Shown: positions 1-7,415, numbered from the stretch's first letter. The stretch: 64,000 nt of DNA from Candidatus Saccharimonadota bacterium (GCA_003164595.1 PLTT01000007.1:62001-126000), one strand, 5' to 3'. A program made the numbers and translations. The notes: generated by a model not told the origin, from the sequence alone.

Positions 1-158
1 ATCTGTTTTTGTAGATTATAGTTGGTCTGCAAAGCCTTAACGCCGCTCCAGCTAATAAGAAGTACGATGACCAGAAATACCAATAGCCCAATATTCTTTG
101 GGTCACGAAGTGATTTCCAGGGTATTTGGTGATAATAAGTGTTTATTTTATTGAACAT
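1..158 (-). CDS. DivIC/FtsB-like septum formation initiator (5' part only)
   Basis: This is the first 52 codons of a minus-strand gene that runs off the left edge. It starts with an ATG at 156-158. The product begins with a short basic, aromatic N-terminus (about 20 residues containing YYHQIPWKSLRDPKN). One hydrophobic segment (IGLLVFLVIVLLISW, about residues 23-37) follows, and then the start of what looks like a helical region (LQTNYNLQKQ). A short cytoplasmic tail, one membrane helix and a coiled coil is the architecture of FtsB/DivIC/FtsL-type divisome proteins. The coiled coil itself lies outside the window, so the family call is an inference from layout. Confidence 0.5.
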   Translation of the reverse strand, partial: MFNKINTYYHQIPWKSLRDPKNIGLLVFLVIVLLISWSGVKALQTNYNLQKQ

Positions 159-224
159 GGGATACTCATATTATAATCTATTTGCAAATCTGATATACTC
201 TCATCTGTTAACTATATAGACCGA

Positions 225-300
225 GGGGGTGTAGCTCATCGGTTAGAGCAGGCGGCTCATAACCGCTTGGTAGTCGGTTCGATTCCAACCACCCCCACCA
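225..300 (+). tRNA. tRNA with CAU anticodon (probably Ile2, possibly elongator Met)
   Basis: A complete cloverleaf of 76 nt with an encoded CCA. The 7-bp acceptor stem is 225-231 with 290-296, the D-arm is GCTC/GAGC, and the anticodon loop CTCATAA carries CAT. Initiator features are absent: base 1 pairs with 72, and the anticodon stem lacks the three G-C pairs. The stretch GAGCAGGCGGCTCATAACCG resembles bacterial tRNA-Ile2, whose C34 is changed to lysidine by TilS, more than it resembles elongator tRNA-Met. One T-stem pair is a C-A mismatch (275 with 287). A promoter-like TATACT lies at 194-199. Confidence 0.95.
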
Positions 301-361
301 TAAAGCTTATGTTAATTTGTAAATATTCTGCCTCGGGCATATGCTTTTGCTTAATTTACTA

Positions 362-395
362 TTGACTTTTGCTTTACTTTTTGATAAAGTAAAGC
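362..395 (+). promoter_or_regulatory. Leaderless promoter with overlapping palindromic operator of the vapBC pair
   Basis: A -35 element TTGACT (362-367) is followed after 17 nt by TAAAGT (385-390), which puts transcription start at or next to the ATG at 397. A perfect 10-bp inverted repeat, GCTTTACTTT (371-380) and AAAGTAAAGC (386-395) with a 5-nt spacer, covers the spacer and the -10 box. This is the arrangement expected for autorepression by the AbrB-like antitoxin. There is no Shine-Dalgarno sequence before the ATG. Confidence 0.7.
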
Positions 396-396
396 A

Positions 397-621
397 ATGA
401 AGACTATAACCCTATCAAGCAAAAATCAGGTGGTAATTCCTAGCTCGGTAAGACTAAAGCTTGGTCTTAAAAGTGGCAACAAACTCATCGTGGAAAGTGT
501 TACCGACACACAAGTAGTTCTTAAGAAAGAGCCAAGTTACAAGGATTTGATCGGCACTATACCTACCCAGAAAAATGATCCCGTGGTACGTATACAAACG
601 ATTAGAGACAATTGGGAGTAG
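397..621 (+). CDS. SpoVT/AbrB-domain antitoxin (VapB/MazE type)
   Basis: A 74-aa protein whose first 45 residues form a swapped-hairpin AbrB domain: MKTITLSSKNQVVIPSSVR is the typical start of this fold and is followed by LGLKSGNKLIVE. The C-terminal 25 residues (LIGTIPTQKNDP...) would be the toxin-neutralising tail. The stop codon lies 10 nt before the start of the PIN toxin, so the two form one operon. The antitoxin should bind the palindrome just upstream of its own gene. The call rests on the domain and the neighbour. VapB and MazE antitoxins share this fold, and the PIN partner favours VapB. Confidence 0.88.
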   Translation: MKTITLSSKNQVVIPSSVRLKLGLKSGNKLIVESVTDTQVVLKKEPSYKDLIGTIPTQKNDPVVRIQTIRDNWE

Positions 622-631
622 AGTGCCCCGC

Positions 632-1012
632 ATGCTTTACATAGACACAAATATTTTTATCTACTTGTTTGAAAATCATGTCTCCTATAGTGAGCGAGTG
701 GCCAATAAGTTGGAAGAGTATGTAGGCCAAGGTGGACGGTTAATAACATCCTCTATTACCGTTACTGAGTTTTTAGCTGGCACAGATACGTCAAGCCTAG
801 AGACACTGCATCAAGTACCAAATCTAACTATAATATCGTTGGATGAAAAATTAGCAGAACAAGCAGCTCTTTTACAAAGAAAGGCCAAAATTAAGATTGG
901 GGATTCTATACATCTAGCTACCGCATTACACTTACGAGCTGAGGCTTTCTTTACTAACGATAAGCAACTATCAAAAATCGTAGAGCAATATATACCAGTT
1001 TTTAATGCTTAG
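632..1012 (+). CDS. PIN-domain ribonuclease toxin (VapC type)
   Basis: A 126-aa PIN-domain endoribonuclease, presumably cutting RNA when released from the AbrB-type antitoxin upstream. The acidic metal-binding residues are visible: D5 in LYIDTNIF, E46 in SITVTEFLAG, D91 in KIGDSIHLATA and D110 in FFTND. The frame is open back to 575, but the ATG at 632 is preferred because PIN toxins begin directly at the LYIDTN strand. A GTG at 623 is also possible. GGGAG at 614-618 could serve either start. Transferred toxin-antitoxin pairs often sit near tRNA genes, and here a tRNA ends 96 nt before the pair. Confidence 0.9.
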   Translation: MLYIDTNIFIYLFENHVSYSERVANKLEEYVGQGGRLITSSITVTEFLAGTDTSSLETLHQVPNLTIISLDEKLAEQAALLQRKAKIKIGDSIHLATALHLRAEAFFTNDKQLSKIVEQYIPVFNA

Positions 1013-1055
1013 CCATTGCTAGCTGTATTTACCCGAGGAATATATTGATAAAATC

Positions 1056-1087
1056 GTTCTAACTTGGTGTAATGTGCCCCACCATAA
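1056..1087 (+). repeat. 32-nt direct repeat, copy 1
   Basis: The sequence starting GTTCTAACTTGGTGTAATGT and ending CCACCATAA recurs at 1516-1547 with two substitutions (T/C and C/T). Its last 11 bases, CCCCACCATAA, are identical to the 3' end of the tRNA at 293-303 including the CCA. TGGTG and CACCA within it can pair as a small hairpin. Copies lie just after the PIN toxin gene and just after the next gene, so the small membrane protein gene sits between two copies. Confidence 0.85.
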
Positions 1088-1156
1088 GCATTTTATCTCT
1101 ATCATGGATTAACCTGTATTTGCCTTCAATCGCGCGTAAGTCTATGCTTAAAGAAT

Positions 1157-1516
1157 ATGAGCAAGGTTGCTAAAAGAATTTTACTTTCCTTCATTCTTGC
1201 AGTGCTAATAACCGCTGGGACCTATTTCATAAGTCATAGCTCTCAAGTGTCTTTTACGCAACCATTCGGAGGATGCGCTTTGACTACTTCCAACACATCT
1301 CTGCCATCACAATCACAAAATAAAACAAGCCACGGATTCCCAGCAGAATATAAACAAGATACGCTTCACCAGCTGGCTGGCGGTATATGCGGAGCAAGTT
1401 TAGAATATACACACCAGTACAATTATGGCTATGTAGTGCTTGATGTATTCATTTGGTGGGCGGTTGTCTATGCAATTTTTCAGGTATCTAGACCTAACAA
1501 GAAACAAGCAAAATAG
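1157..1516 (+). CDS. Small two-helix membrane protein of unknown function
   Basis: A 119-aa protein I do not recognise. It has a membrane segment at about residues 8-26 (LLSFILAVLITAGTYF) and a second at about 90-108 (VLDVFIWWAVVYAIFQV). Between them is an extracytoplasmic loop of about 60 residues containing two cysteines and several Ser/Thr. TTGCCT (1120-1125), 16 nt and TATGCT (1142-1147) form a promoter ending 9 nt before the ATG, so the leader is very short or absent and there is no Shine-Dalgarno. The gene is framed by the two 32-nt repeats, which suggests it moved as a unit with them. Confidence 0.6.
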   Translation: MSKVAKRILLSFILAVLITAGTYFISHSSQVSFTQPFGGCALTTSNTSLPSQSQNKTSHGFPAEYKQDTLHQLAGGICGASLEYTHQYNYGYVVLDVFIWWAVVYAIFQVSRPNKKQAK

Positions 1517-1547
1517 TTCTAACTTGGTGCAATGTGCTCCACCATAA
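1516..1547 (+). repeat. 32-nt direct repeat, copy 2
   Basis: The second copy of the repeat at 1056-1087, identical at 30 of 32 positions. It begins with the last base of the stop codon of the preceding gene. The tRNA-end-like core reads CTCCACCATAA here, one change from the tRNA. The two copies are 460 nt apart. Confidence 0.85.
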
Positions 1548-1675
1548 TCTTCGCTATAATTTGTCTAAAATAAGATTATATTAATTAGACGTCTTCGGTA
1601 ACTCTATTAATGATTTATTATTAATTGCTTGATGAATCAGCCAATGCCAGTGATAATAACTTGGGTAGTAATAAA

Positions 1676-2647
1676 ATGAAACGAAAAACAATATCAAAAT
1701 GGATTCTATGCATTGTACTTGGTATAGCTGTTGCGACTATGGCCCTATGGGGCAGAGTATCCGATTACATGACACTATCCTCGGCAAACCCTGCGCTGGT
1801 TCAGCTGGCTAAGGATTCTGGCATGAGCAAGCGAGGAGAGATATTATTCTTAAGAACAGATCCCCGAATTGAGTCTGGAACAAAATTCAGCCAAGATTGC
1901 TCGGCCTCGACAAGTAATAATATTGGTTTTTCAGTACTGGGTTGTTATATACCTGGCACTAACCGGATATATCTTTTATCGATGCCTGCGGATCTATATG
2001 ATGAAGAGGTTGCGACAGCGGCATATGAGACATTACACCCGATATACATAAGTCTTTCAGGAGATAACTCTAGTGCCCTCAATCTAGCGATCGAGGCTAA
2101 TTATAAGGCTGTGGTCATAGACTCTAGTTCGTGCACCGAGGATATTCCTAGCCAAGTGGCGGGTTTCTCGAAGACAGAGCCAGGGGCAAGAGACAATGAA
2201 CTATTTTCTCTGCTAGGAACAAAATGCAATCATCTATCCCCTGCCTTGTCCGCCTACTATGCGCCGTACTTCACGGATATTGGTCTGGCAGTCGTGGATA
2301 ATCAGAGTATTGATAATATATTCCAGGGTCTTCAATCCCAGCTTAACCAAATCCAGGTAACGATTAACAACTATGACAGTGATGCCAATACAAGCCTTGG
2401 TAGTGCTAATATTGCCTACGATAACAGCGTGAGATGGGCTGATGCTGGCAATGCCTACGAGGATAATTATAATTACAATGTTTACGTCCAAGACTTCAAT
2501 ATCTATAAACAAGACGTAAGTGATGAGAACACGGCAATAGATCAATATAACTCTACAATAGCCGAATATAACTCACTTGTTTCGGCTATCAGTGGAGGCC
2601 AACCCATCAGCCAAATACAGAATGTTCAGCCACAAAAGTCACAATAA
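1676..2647 (+). CDS. Membrane-anchored protein resembling a metallopeptidase without its zinc motif
   Basis: A 323-aa protein with an N-terminal signal anchor (about residues 9-25, WILCIVLGIAVATMALW) and an extracytoplasmic domain. Around residue 125 it reads EVATAAYETLHPIYISL. In CPR proteins of similar layout I remember a zincin motif of the type AAHEMLHAVY here. The first zinc His is Tyr in this copy, so zinc catalysis looks lost. The later part (FSLLGTKCNHLSPALSAYYAPYF) also fits that family by memory. The C-terminal 100 residues are Asn/Tyr/Asp-rich and may be coiled. The frame opens at a TTG at 1625, but the ATG at 1676 sits directly before the signal anchor and is preferred. Family membership is an inference. 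Confidence 0.6.
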   Translation: MKRKTISKWILCIVLGIAVATMALWGRVSDYMTLSSANPALVQLAKDSGMSKRGEILFLRTDPRIESGTKFSQDCSASTSNNIGFSVLGCYIPGTNRIYLLSMPADLYDEEVATAAYETLHPIYISLSGDNSSALNLAIEANYKAVVIDSSSCTEDIPSQVAGFSKTEPGARDNELFSLLGTKCNHLSPALSAYYAPYFTDIGLAVVDNQSIDNIFQGLQSQLNQIQVTINNYDSDANTSLGSANIAYDNSVRWADAGNAYEDNYNYNVYVQDFNIYKQDVSDENTAIDQYNSTIAEYNSLVSAISGGQPISQIQNVQPQKSQ

Positions 2648-2700
2648 TTTGACTTCTTTTTGTTGTAATAATAAATGTTATTGGTTATGCTTAATTTAAT

Positions 2701-3696
2701 ATGGATAGTGATTTCAAAATACCTACTAGTATACCTATTAAGGACGAGCCGGCTGATAACCCGGTAGAGCCTGTAATGACCGAAGATCATTCGCCCGTGG
2801 AAGACCAACCGCATGAAGAGGTTGTTGCTGAAGCAACGCCTGAAGTAACGCCTACAGAAGAAGAGTCTATGGGACCTGTAATGGGTGAAGATCATTCACC
2901 CGCGGAAGACCAACCGCATGAAGAGGTTGTTGCTGAAGCAACGCCTGCAGAAGAAGAGTCTATGGGACCTGTAATGACCGAGGAGCATTCGCCCGTGGAA
3001 GACCAACCGCATGAAGAGGTTGTTACTGAAGCAACGCCTGAAGTAACGCCTGCAGAAGAAGAGTCTGACGTTTCTAGTCAAGATGGATCTGTGGAGTCTC
3101 ACTCAATAGTCACCCAACCCATGGTTGAGGGACCGGTAAAAATTAAAAATGCGCATAAGTTCATTTATGGTTATGTTGGGCTTATTGTGCTAGTGGTGAT
3201 TGTCGCAGGTGTGTATGTCTGGCAACATGATAAAGTATCAACCCTCAATCAACAGTTGGTTGTTGCTGATTCAGCGCTTAGTAGCGAGCAAAAACAAGTT
3301 ACCAGCCTAGAAGCTAAACTAGCAAAAGCTACGGTCACGCCAACTTTAGGTTTATCAGTTATAAAAGCTGTTCGCTATACGCCCAAAGGAGCTACGACGC
3401 CAAATACGGGCGTAGCTGTTGACGTTTCAATCACGAACTCTAGTAGCTCGGCCTTTAACCTAGTAACATCGGCCTTTAAGTTGAAGGATGCAAAAAACAA
3501 TAGTTATGTAGCTACTAATTTTCCAACCCAAACTACCGATTCAAGTCTACCGACCGGCTATAGCTTGCTTATTGATCAATCCGTACCCTCAACATTCATC
3601 GCTCAAGGAACTTTAGAATTTACGGTTTCTAATACTGCCCTGACCTCCTTCACGCTAGTCTACGGATCTCAGTCCATTCCAGTCACGCTTAACTAG
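2701..3696 (+). CDS. Single-pass membrane protein with acidic repeats and a DUF4352-like domain
   Basis: A 331-aa protein. Residues 20-120 contain three near-identical acidic repeats, each with a core like EDHSPVEDQPHEEVV followed by EATPEVTP and EEES, presumably cytoplasmic. A membrane helix follows at about 153-173 (IYGYVGLIVLVVIVAGVYVW), then a short coiled coil (LNQQL...EAKLAK). The C-terminal domain of about 115 residues has the alternating-strand pattern of DUF4352-like Ig folds (VAVDVSITNSSSSAFNL, SFTLVYGSQSIPVTL). The function is unknown. The repeats are also near-identical in DNA, so copy number may vary between strains. Confidence 0.65.
   Translation: MDSDFKIPTSIPIKDEPADNPVEPVMTEDHSPVEDQPHEEVVAEATPEVTPTEEESMGPVMGEDHSPAEDQPHEEVVAEATPAEEESMGPVMTEEHSPVEDQPHEEVVTEATPEVTPAEEESDVSSQDGSVESHSIVTQPMVEGPVKIKNAHKFIYGYVGLIVLVVIVAGVYVWQHDKVSTLNQQLVVADSALSSEQKQVTSLEAKLAKATVTPTLGLSVIKAVRYTPKGATTPNTGVAVDVSITNSSSSAFNLVTSAFKLKDAKNNSYVATNFPTQTTDSSLPTGYSLLIDQSVPSTFIAQGTLEFTVSNTALTSFTLVYGSQSIPVTLN
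2778..3065 (+). repeat. Three in-gene tandem repeats (about 90-105 nt each)
   Basis: The segments starting at about 2778, 2880 and 2970 share long identical blocks, for example GAAGACCAACCGCATGAAGA and GAAGAAGAGTCTATGGGACC. They encode the acidic repeats of the surrounding gene. Units differ by loss or gain of whole codons (the EVTP block is missing from the middle copy), which is typical of slippage or unequal recombination within a coding region. Confidence 0.85.
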
Positions 3697-3723
3697 ATAC
3701 TCGGGGAAGAATATAATCGTCTT

Positions 3724-4656
3724 CTAGCTAATGCTGTCAACGAGTTTTAATAGCTCGTCTATTGACTCCGCGTGCATTAGTTTATCTCTGATATCCTTAG
3801 CTCCGTCAAATCCGTTGACATAGATCTTACAGTATTTATTCAGTGTCTTCATGGCTCTCTCCCCATTCTTATAGGTATCTTTGAATAGGTTGATGTGCTT
3901 CTTATAAAGGTTAATCCGTTCCTGTATTGTTTGATGCGACCAAGGACTATCTTTAGAGAATATATAAGGGTCTGCAAAAATACCTCGTCCGATCATTATG
4001 CCATCTAGTTTGTACTGTTTGGCTAGTTCTGAGCCTTGGCTTCTGCTTATAACGTCACCATTACCAACAATCAAGGTTTTCGGAGCAATTTTATCTCGTA
4101 ACTTTCTTACCTCTCCTATTGATGCCCAATCACACGGTACCTTACTCATCTGTTTTCTTGTTCGGCCGTGGATAGTTATCATGTCCAAATTCTGATTAAG
4201 CAAAAGTTCGTGCCAAGAATAGTCAATATCATTAAAACCAAGCCTCGTTTTCACGCTAACTTGGATGGTTCCTGAGGCTCCTTCTTGAGTGGCTTTAATT
4301 ATCTCAACCGCCAAATCTCGGTTGTTCATCAGAGCGCTGCAGGCACCGTTACTGACAACGTCCTTCACTGGACACCCCATATTGATATCCACACCGGCAA
4401 AACCCATCTCCACTAGTTCTTTGGTTGTTTTGTAGAAATTATCTGGTTTCAGCCCCCAAATTTGGGCGATTATAGGTTTCTCTATATTGGCGAATTCAAG
4501 CTTATGGATTAATTTTGGCCTACCAGGACTCTGAAGACCATCAACGTTAACAAACTCTGTGACAAACAGATCTGGCGCGGCACAGCCAGCAATTACCTGC
4601 CGAAAGACAGTATCTGTTACGTCATCCATTGGGGCCAATATAAATTTAGGTGTCAT
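3724..4656 (-). CDS. dus: tRNA-dihydrouridine synthase
   Basis: A 310-aa FMN-dependent enzyme that reduces uridines in tRNA D-loops. It starts with the Dus signature FILAPMDDVTDTVFRQ. The catalytic cysteine lies in NMGCPVKDVVSNGACSALM, and the phosphate/flavin-binding part includes ITIHGRTR, LIVGNGDV and DGIMIGRG. The length fits single-domain bacterial Dus proteins, and which of DusA/B/C it matches best cannot be told by eye. The ATG has no Shine-Dalgarno. TATTAT lies 7 nt upstream, so the mRNA is probably leaderless. Confidence 0.93.
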   Translation of the reverse strand: MTPKFILAPMDDVTDTVFRQVIAGCAAPDLFVTEFVNVDGLQSPGRPKLIHKLEFANIEKPIIAQIWGLKPDNFYKTTKELVEMGFAGVDINMGCPVKDVVSNGACSALMNNRDLAVEIIKATQEGASGTIQVSVKTRLGFNDIDYSWHELLLNQNLDMITIHGRTRKQMSKVPCDWASIGEVRKLRDKIAPKTLIVGNGDVISRSQGSELAKQYKLDGIMIGRGIFADPYIFSKDSPWSHQTIQERINLYKKHINLFKDTYKNGERAMKTLNKYCKIYVNGFDGAKDIRDKLMHAESIDELLKLVDSIS

Positions 4657-4663
4657 TCAAAAT

Positions 4664-4669
4664 ATAATA
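4664..4669 (-). promoter_or_regulatory. -10 box of a leaderless promoter for dus
   Basis: On the minus strand TATTAT ends 7 nt before the dus ATG, placing the transcription start on the start codon. The -35 is weak (TTAGAA about 16 nt upstream). Confidence 0.5.
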
Positions 4670-4685
4670 CTTGATATTATCTGTT

Positions 4686-5375
4686 CTAATTACGAATATA
4701 TGAACTAGCCTTGATATTTTGTTCTGTTTGATTCGCCATTGAGCTCCAAAAAGTATATTCATTATTTATTGACTCCCAAGCGGCTGACCAACGTACAGTA
4801 AGTTCATTCTCATCAAGCGTAGACATAAAATCAAGTTCGTCTCTTTTTGATTTTTCTATTTTATCACTATCTAAACTAGACCAGTTGGACTGCGCAAGAG
4901 CACTTGCCCTAAGCTCATGTAAAGCAACTACTTCCATAGCCCTAGAACTTGAAGTTAGGGCGCCAACAGTAAAAGTTGTAGGGTCATATCTGCGTCCCTC
5001 AATAATGCTGTTCGCATCCGTAAGATGTCCGAGTTCGATGTTTGTCATAGTCTGCCTAGCTGTTAAACTTTTATAATATGCTCTGATCTCTTTTGCTCTA
5101 ATCTCTGGTCTTGTGTTCTCATATTTTATCGTTTTTTTATAAATATCATCTATTTTGTCACCGACATTAGTTAGAGCAATCGTTATTGCCCCACGGCTCT
5201 CAGGAACAAAACCAAGTTTTGCGTCTATAAAATTTTCAACTAATAGATCACGTTTTTTTAATTTTTTTTCTCTGGCGGCAACGGCAAGGTAACCTAGCGT
5301 CCCTCGTGGAATATAATCAAGATCGCCTTCCAGGTCGCCTGGGCGTTCGCCATTTACTATTTTAGAAGTTGACAT
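4686..5375 (-). CDS. Hypothetical soluble protein
   Basis: A 229-aa protein I do not recognise. It has no signal peptide or membrane helix, is rich in charged residues and is predicted by eye to be mainly helical. Notable parts are ARQTMTNIELGHLTDANSII in the middle and VVALHELRASALAQSNWSS further on. The gene follows the ABC permease gene in the same direction but has its own leaderless promoter overlapping the permease stop codon, and it lies 29 nt before dus. No function can be suggested from the sequence. Confidence 0.7.
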   Translation of the reverse strand: MSTSKIVNGERPGDLEGDLDYIPRGTLGYLAVAAREKKLKKRDLLVENFIDAKLGFVPESRGAITIALTNVGDKIDDIYKKTIKYENTRPEIRAKEIRAYYKSLTARQTMTNIELGHLTDANSIIEGRRYDPTTFTVGALTSSSRAMEVVALHELRASALAQSNWSSLDSDKIEKSKRDELDFMSTLDENELTVRWSAAWESINNEYTFWSSMANQTEQNIKASSYIRN

Positions 5376-5382
5376 GTCAAAT

Positions 5383-5411
5383 ATTATATCACACTTGTGC
5401 TTATTTGTCTA
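5383..5411 (-). promoter_or_regulatory. Leaderless promoter with extended -10
   Basis: On the minus strand TAGACA (5406-5411), 17 nt and TATAAT (5383-5388) preceded by TGA (TGnTATAAT, an extended -10) end 7 nt before the ATG of the hypothetical gene. The -35 overlaps the stop codon of the upstream permease gene. There is no Shine-Dalgarno. Confidence 0.65.
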
Positions 5412-6557
5412 TTCCCAACGGAAAACTTTAAAGGCTATGGCGTAGATAATTACTGTCCAGATTGCCATTAGTCCAAGCTGTGGGCCAACTTGGGTCAAAT
5501 GATAGCCTTCTGTAGCTATCAACCGCACGCCGTCAATAACTGGAGTCAGAGGCAGATAGTTGGTCACGTGCTGGAGCCATATAGGCATCGCATAGCGCGG
5601 GAAGAAGGTTCCAGAGAGGAATAACATAGGAAAGACAATAATATTTGATAGCGGGGCTGCCTGGCGCTCATTTTTAGCCCAGCCACCAATTGCCAAGCCC
5701 ATGCCCAGTATCATGATGATTGAGAACACCAAAAATATTATAATTTCCAGGTAATTACCGACTACTTTAAGATTGAACACGAGTATTGCCGTTATGAACA
5801 TGACGGCGATCGATATCAGGCCAATAATAGCCTGTGAAGCCATAGTGGCAGTAAAGTACTGCCAGACGCGAATCGGCGTAGTATGTAGTCGGCGTAGTAT
5901 CCCCTGTTTCTTTAGTTCTGGGAAAACATTTACTGGGCCAAAAATACCAAGCCCAACTATTGAGAAGCCAAGTAGACCTGAGAAGGTGTAATCAAATTCG
6001 GTTAAGCTATTCTTGTTTAGTTCTTTGCTGGCCGCCGTAAATGGCGTACTAATCTGAACATATTTTGTATTTATTGATTGGAACTGTGACTGCAAGATAG
6101 ATACTAGAGTCTCTCCGGCCTGAGAATTATTCTCGGTGTAATAGACCAGGAGTTGACCCGATGGTATTTTGGAATTGGTTGTAACGCCAAAATTGCTTGG
6201 CAAAACAATTGTTGCATCAAGTTGTCCGTCAACCATCTTAGTTTCGGCGGCCGATAGTGTCGATACGCTGGAATCTATTTTGAGAATCTTACTAGCGGCT
6301 GATTGTTTGACGAACTGTGAAGCAATAGAGCTGTTGGATTCATTGATCAGCCCAACATTAAAGGTCACTGAATTACCGGATTTACTGAAGAGGCTACCAA
6401 ATACAAAAAGGAAGATTAGCGGGAATAGGATACCGAAAAATAATGCCAGGCGGTCTCTAAAAAAGCGTTTCGTACTAAGTTTTGTGAAGATTAGTACTGT
6501 ATATAGCTTTTTCTTTAGCGAAAGGGGCTGAGTTAGAGTGTCTCTGGGTTTTTGCAT
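5409..6557 (-). CDS. ABC-2 type transporter permease
   Basis: A 382-aa integral membrane protein, the permease half of an export ABC transporter. It has a first membrane helix at about residues 35-55 (LFFGILFPLIFLFVFGSLF). An extracytoplasmic domain of about 130 residues follows, and then five helices near the C-terminus (for example IVGLGIFGPVNVFPELKKQG, LIIFLVFSIIMILGMGLAI and FPMLFLSGTFFP). This layout matches the drug/lipid exporter ABC-2 group. The ATPase gene lies 1 nt upstream, so the two are co-translated. The substrate cannot be inferred. Confidence 0.9.
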   Translation of the reverse strand: MQKPRDTLTQPLSLKKKLYTVLIFTKLSTKRFFRDRLALFFGILFPLIFLFVFGSLFSKSGNSVTFNVGLINESNSSIASQFVKQSAASKILKIDSSVSTLSAAETKMVDGQLDATIVLPSNFGVTTNSKIPSGQLLVYYTENNSQAGETLVSILQSQFQSINTKYVQISTPFTAASKELNKNSLTEFDYTFSGLLGFSIVGLGIFGPVNVFPELKKQGILRRLHTTPIRVWQYFTATMASQAIIGLISIAVMFITAILVFNLKVVGNYLEIIIFLVFSIIMILGMGLAIGGWAKNERQAAPLSNIIVFPMLFLSGTFFPRYAMPIWLQHVTNYLPLTPVIDGVRLIATEGYHLTQVGPQLGLMAIWTVIIYAIAFKVFRWE

Positions 6558-6558
6558 A

Positions 6559-7317
6559 CTAATCTCTCAGAGCCTTTCCAGTTAGGTCTATAAAGACATC
6601 TTCGAGGTTAGCCTGTTGCACTTGCTCGTGTTTCTTAAAGCCCTTCTTGAGTAGATCCTCGATCAATTGCTTGGGGGTATCCAGGGCTATTATTTTTCCA
6701 TCGTCCATAATAGCGACACGGTCACATAGTAGTTCTGCTTCTTCCATGTAGTGAGTAGTTATAATAACCGTGACTCCTTTTGACTGGATGTGCTGGACAA
6801 GCTCCCAAAGATTCCGTCGGGCCTGTGGATCCAGGCCAGTGGTTGGTTCATCCATAAAGAAGACTTTTGGACTATGGACAATCGCTACGGCAATACTTAG
6901 CCTTTGTCGTTGGCCACCGGATAGACTTTCAGCATATGAATTTGCTTTATCTGCTAGTTGAACATCTTTTAGGAAATCCATGGCATTAACTCGCTCGCCA
7001 TAGGCAGCGGCAAACATTTCAATGATTTCGGTCAGTTTTTGTTTGTCTTGGAAGGCTGCAGCTTGCGGCTGGACGCCAATCACTCGTTTGACACTTTCTG
7101 GGTCTTCGGCAACGTTAATACCGTCCAGTATTGCCTTACCCCCATCTATAGGACGAATTGCCTCGAGCATCTCAAGAGTAGTAGTCTTACCAGCACCATT
7201 TGGGCCTAAGATTCCAAAAACTTCACCTTCTTCGACGTCAAAGCTAATACCCTTAACAACCTCGTTGTCGCCATAAACCTTACGCAAATTTTTTGCAGAT
7301 ACAATTTTTTTGGCCAT
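6559..7317 (-). CDS. ABC transporter ATP-binding protein
   Basis: A 252-aa ATPase of the ABC-2 exporter group. Walker A is GPNGAGKTTTLEML, the signature is LSGGQRQRLSIAVA, and Walker B with the D-loop is VFFMDEPTTGLDPQA. The switch His is in IITTHYMEEAELLCDR. It powers the permease encoded 1 nt downstream. The residues after about 215 (ALDTPKQLIEDLLKKG, VQQANLEDVFIDLTG) match the usual end of CcmA/NatA-like subunits. Confidence 0.94.
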   Translation of the reverse strand: MAKKIVSAKNLRKVYGDNEVVKGISFDVEEGEVFGILGPNGAGKTTTLEMLEAIRPIDGGKAILDGINVAEDPESVKRVIGVQPQAAAFQDKQKLTEIIEMFAAAYGERVNAMDFLKDVQLADKANSYAESLSGGQRQRLSIAVAIVHSPKVFFMDEPTTGLDPQARRNLWELVQHIQSKGVTVIITTHYMEEAELLCDRVAIMDDGKIIALDTPKQLIEDLLKKGFKKHEQVQQANLEDVFIDLTGKALRD

Positions 7318-7364
7318 TACTAAAAAACTCTAACAGATGATTATTTCTTTGTATAGGGTAAAAA

Positions 7365-7397
7365 TAAATACACCCGGGGAAATCCTCGGGTGTATTT
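7365..7397 (-). terminator. Rho-independent terminator
   Basis: Read on the minus strand, AATACACCCG and its partner CGGGTGTATT form a stem of about 12 bp interrupted by one mismatch, followed by TATTTTTA. It lies 18 nt after the stop of the 64-aa gene and separates it from the ABC transporter operon. Confidence 0.8.
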
Positions 7398-7415
7398 ATC
7401 AAGTGTGCAAAAAAA

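Noticed and set aside
1056-1547. Integron attC sites as the explanation of the 32-nt repeats
   Set aside because: The repeat does not show the R'/R'' core sites (RYYYAAC and GTTRRRY) in proper orientation, it is short, and no integrase gene is in view.
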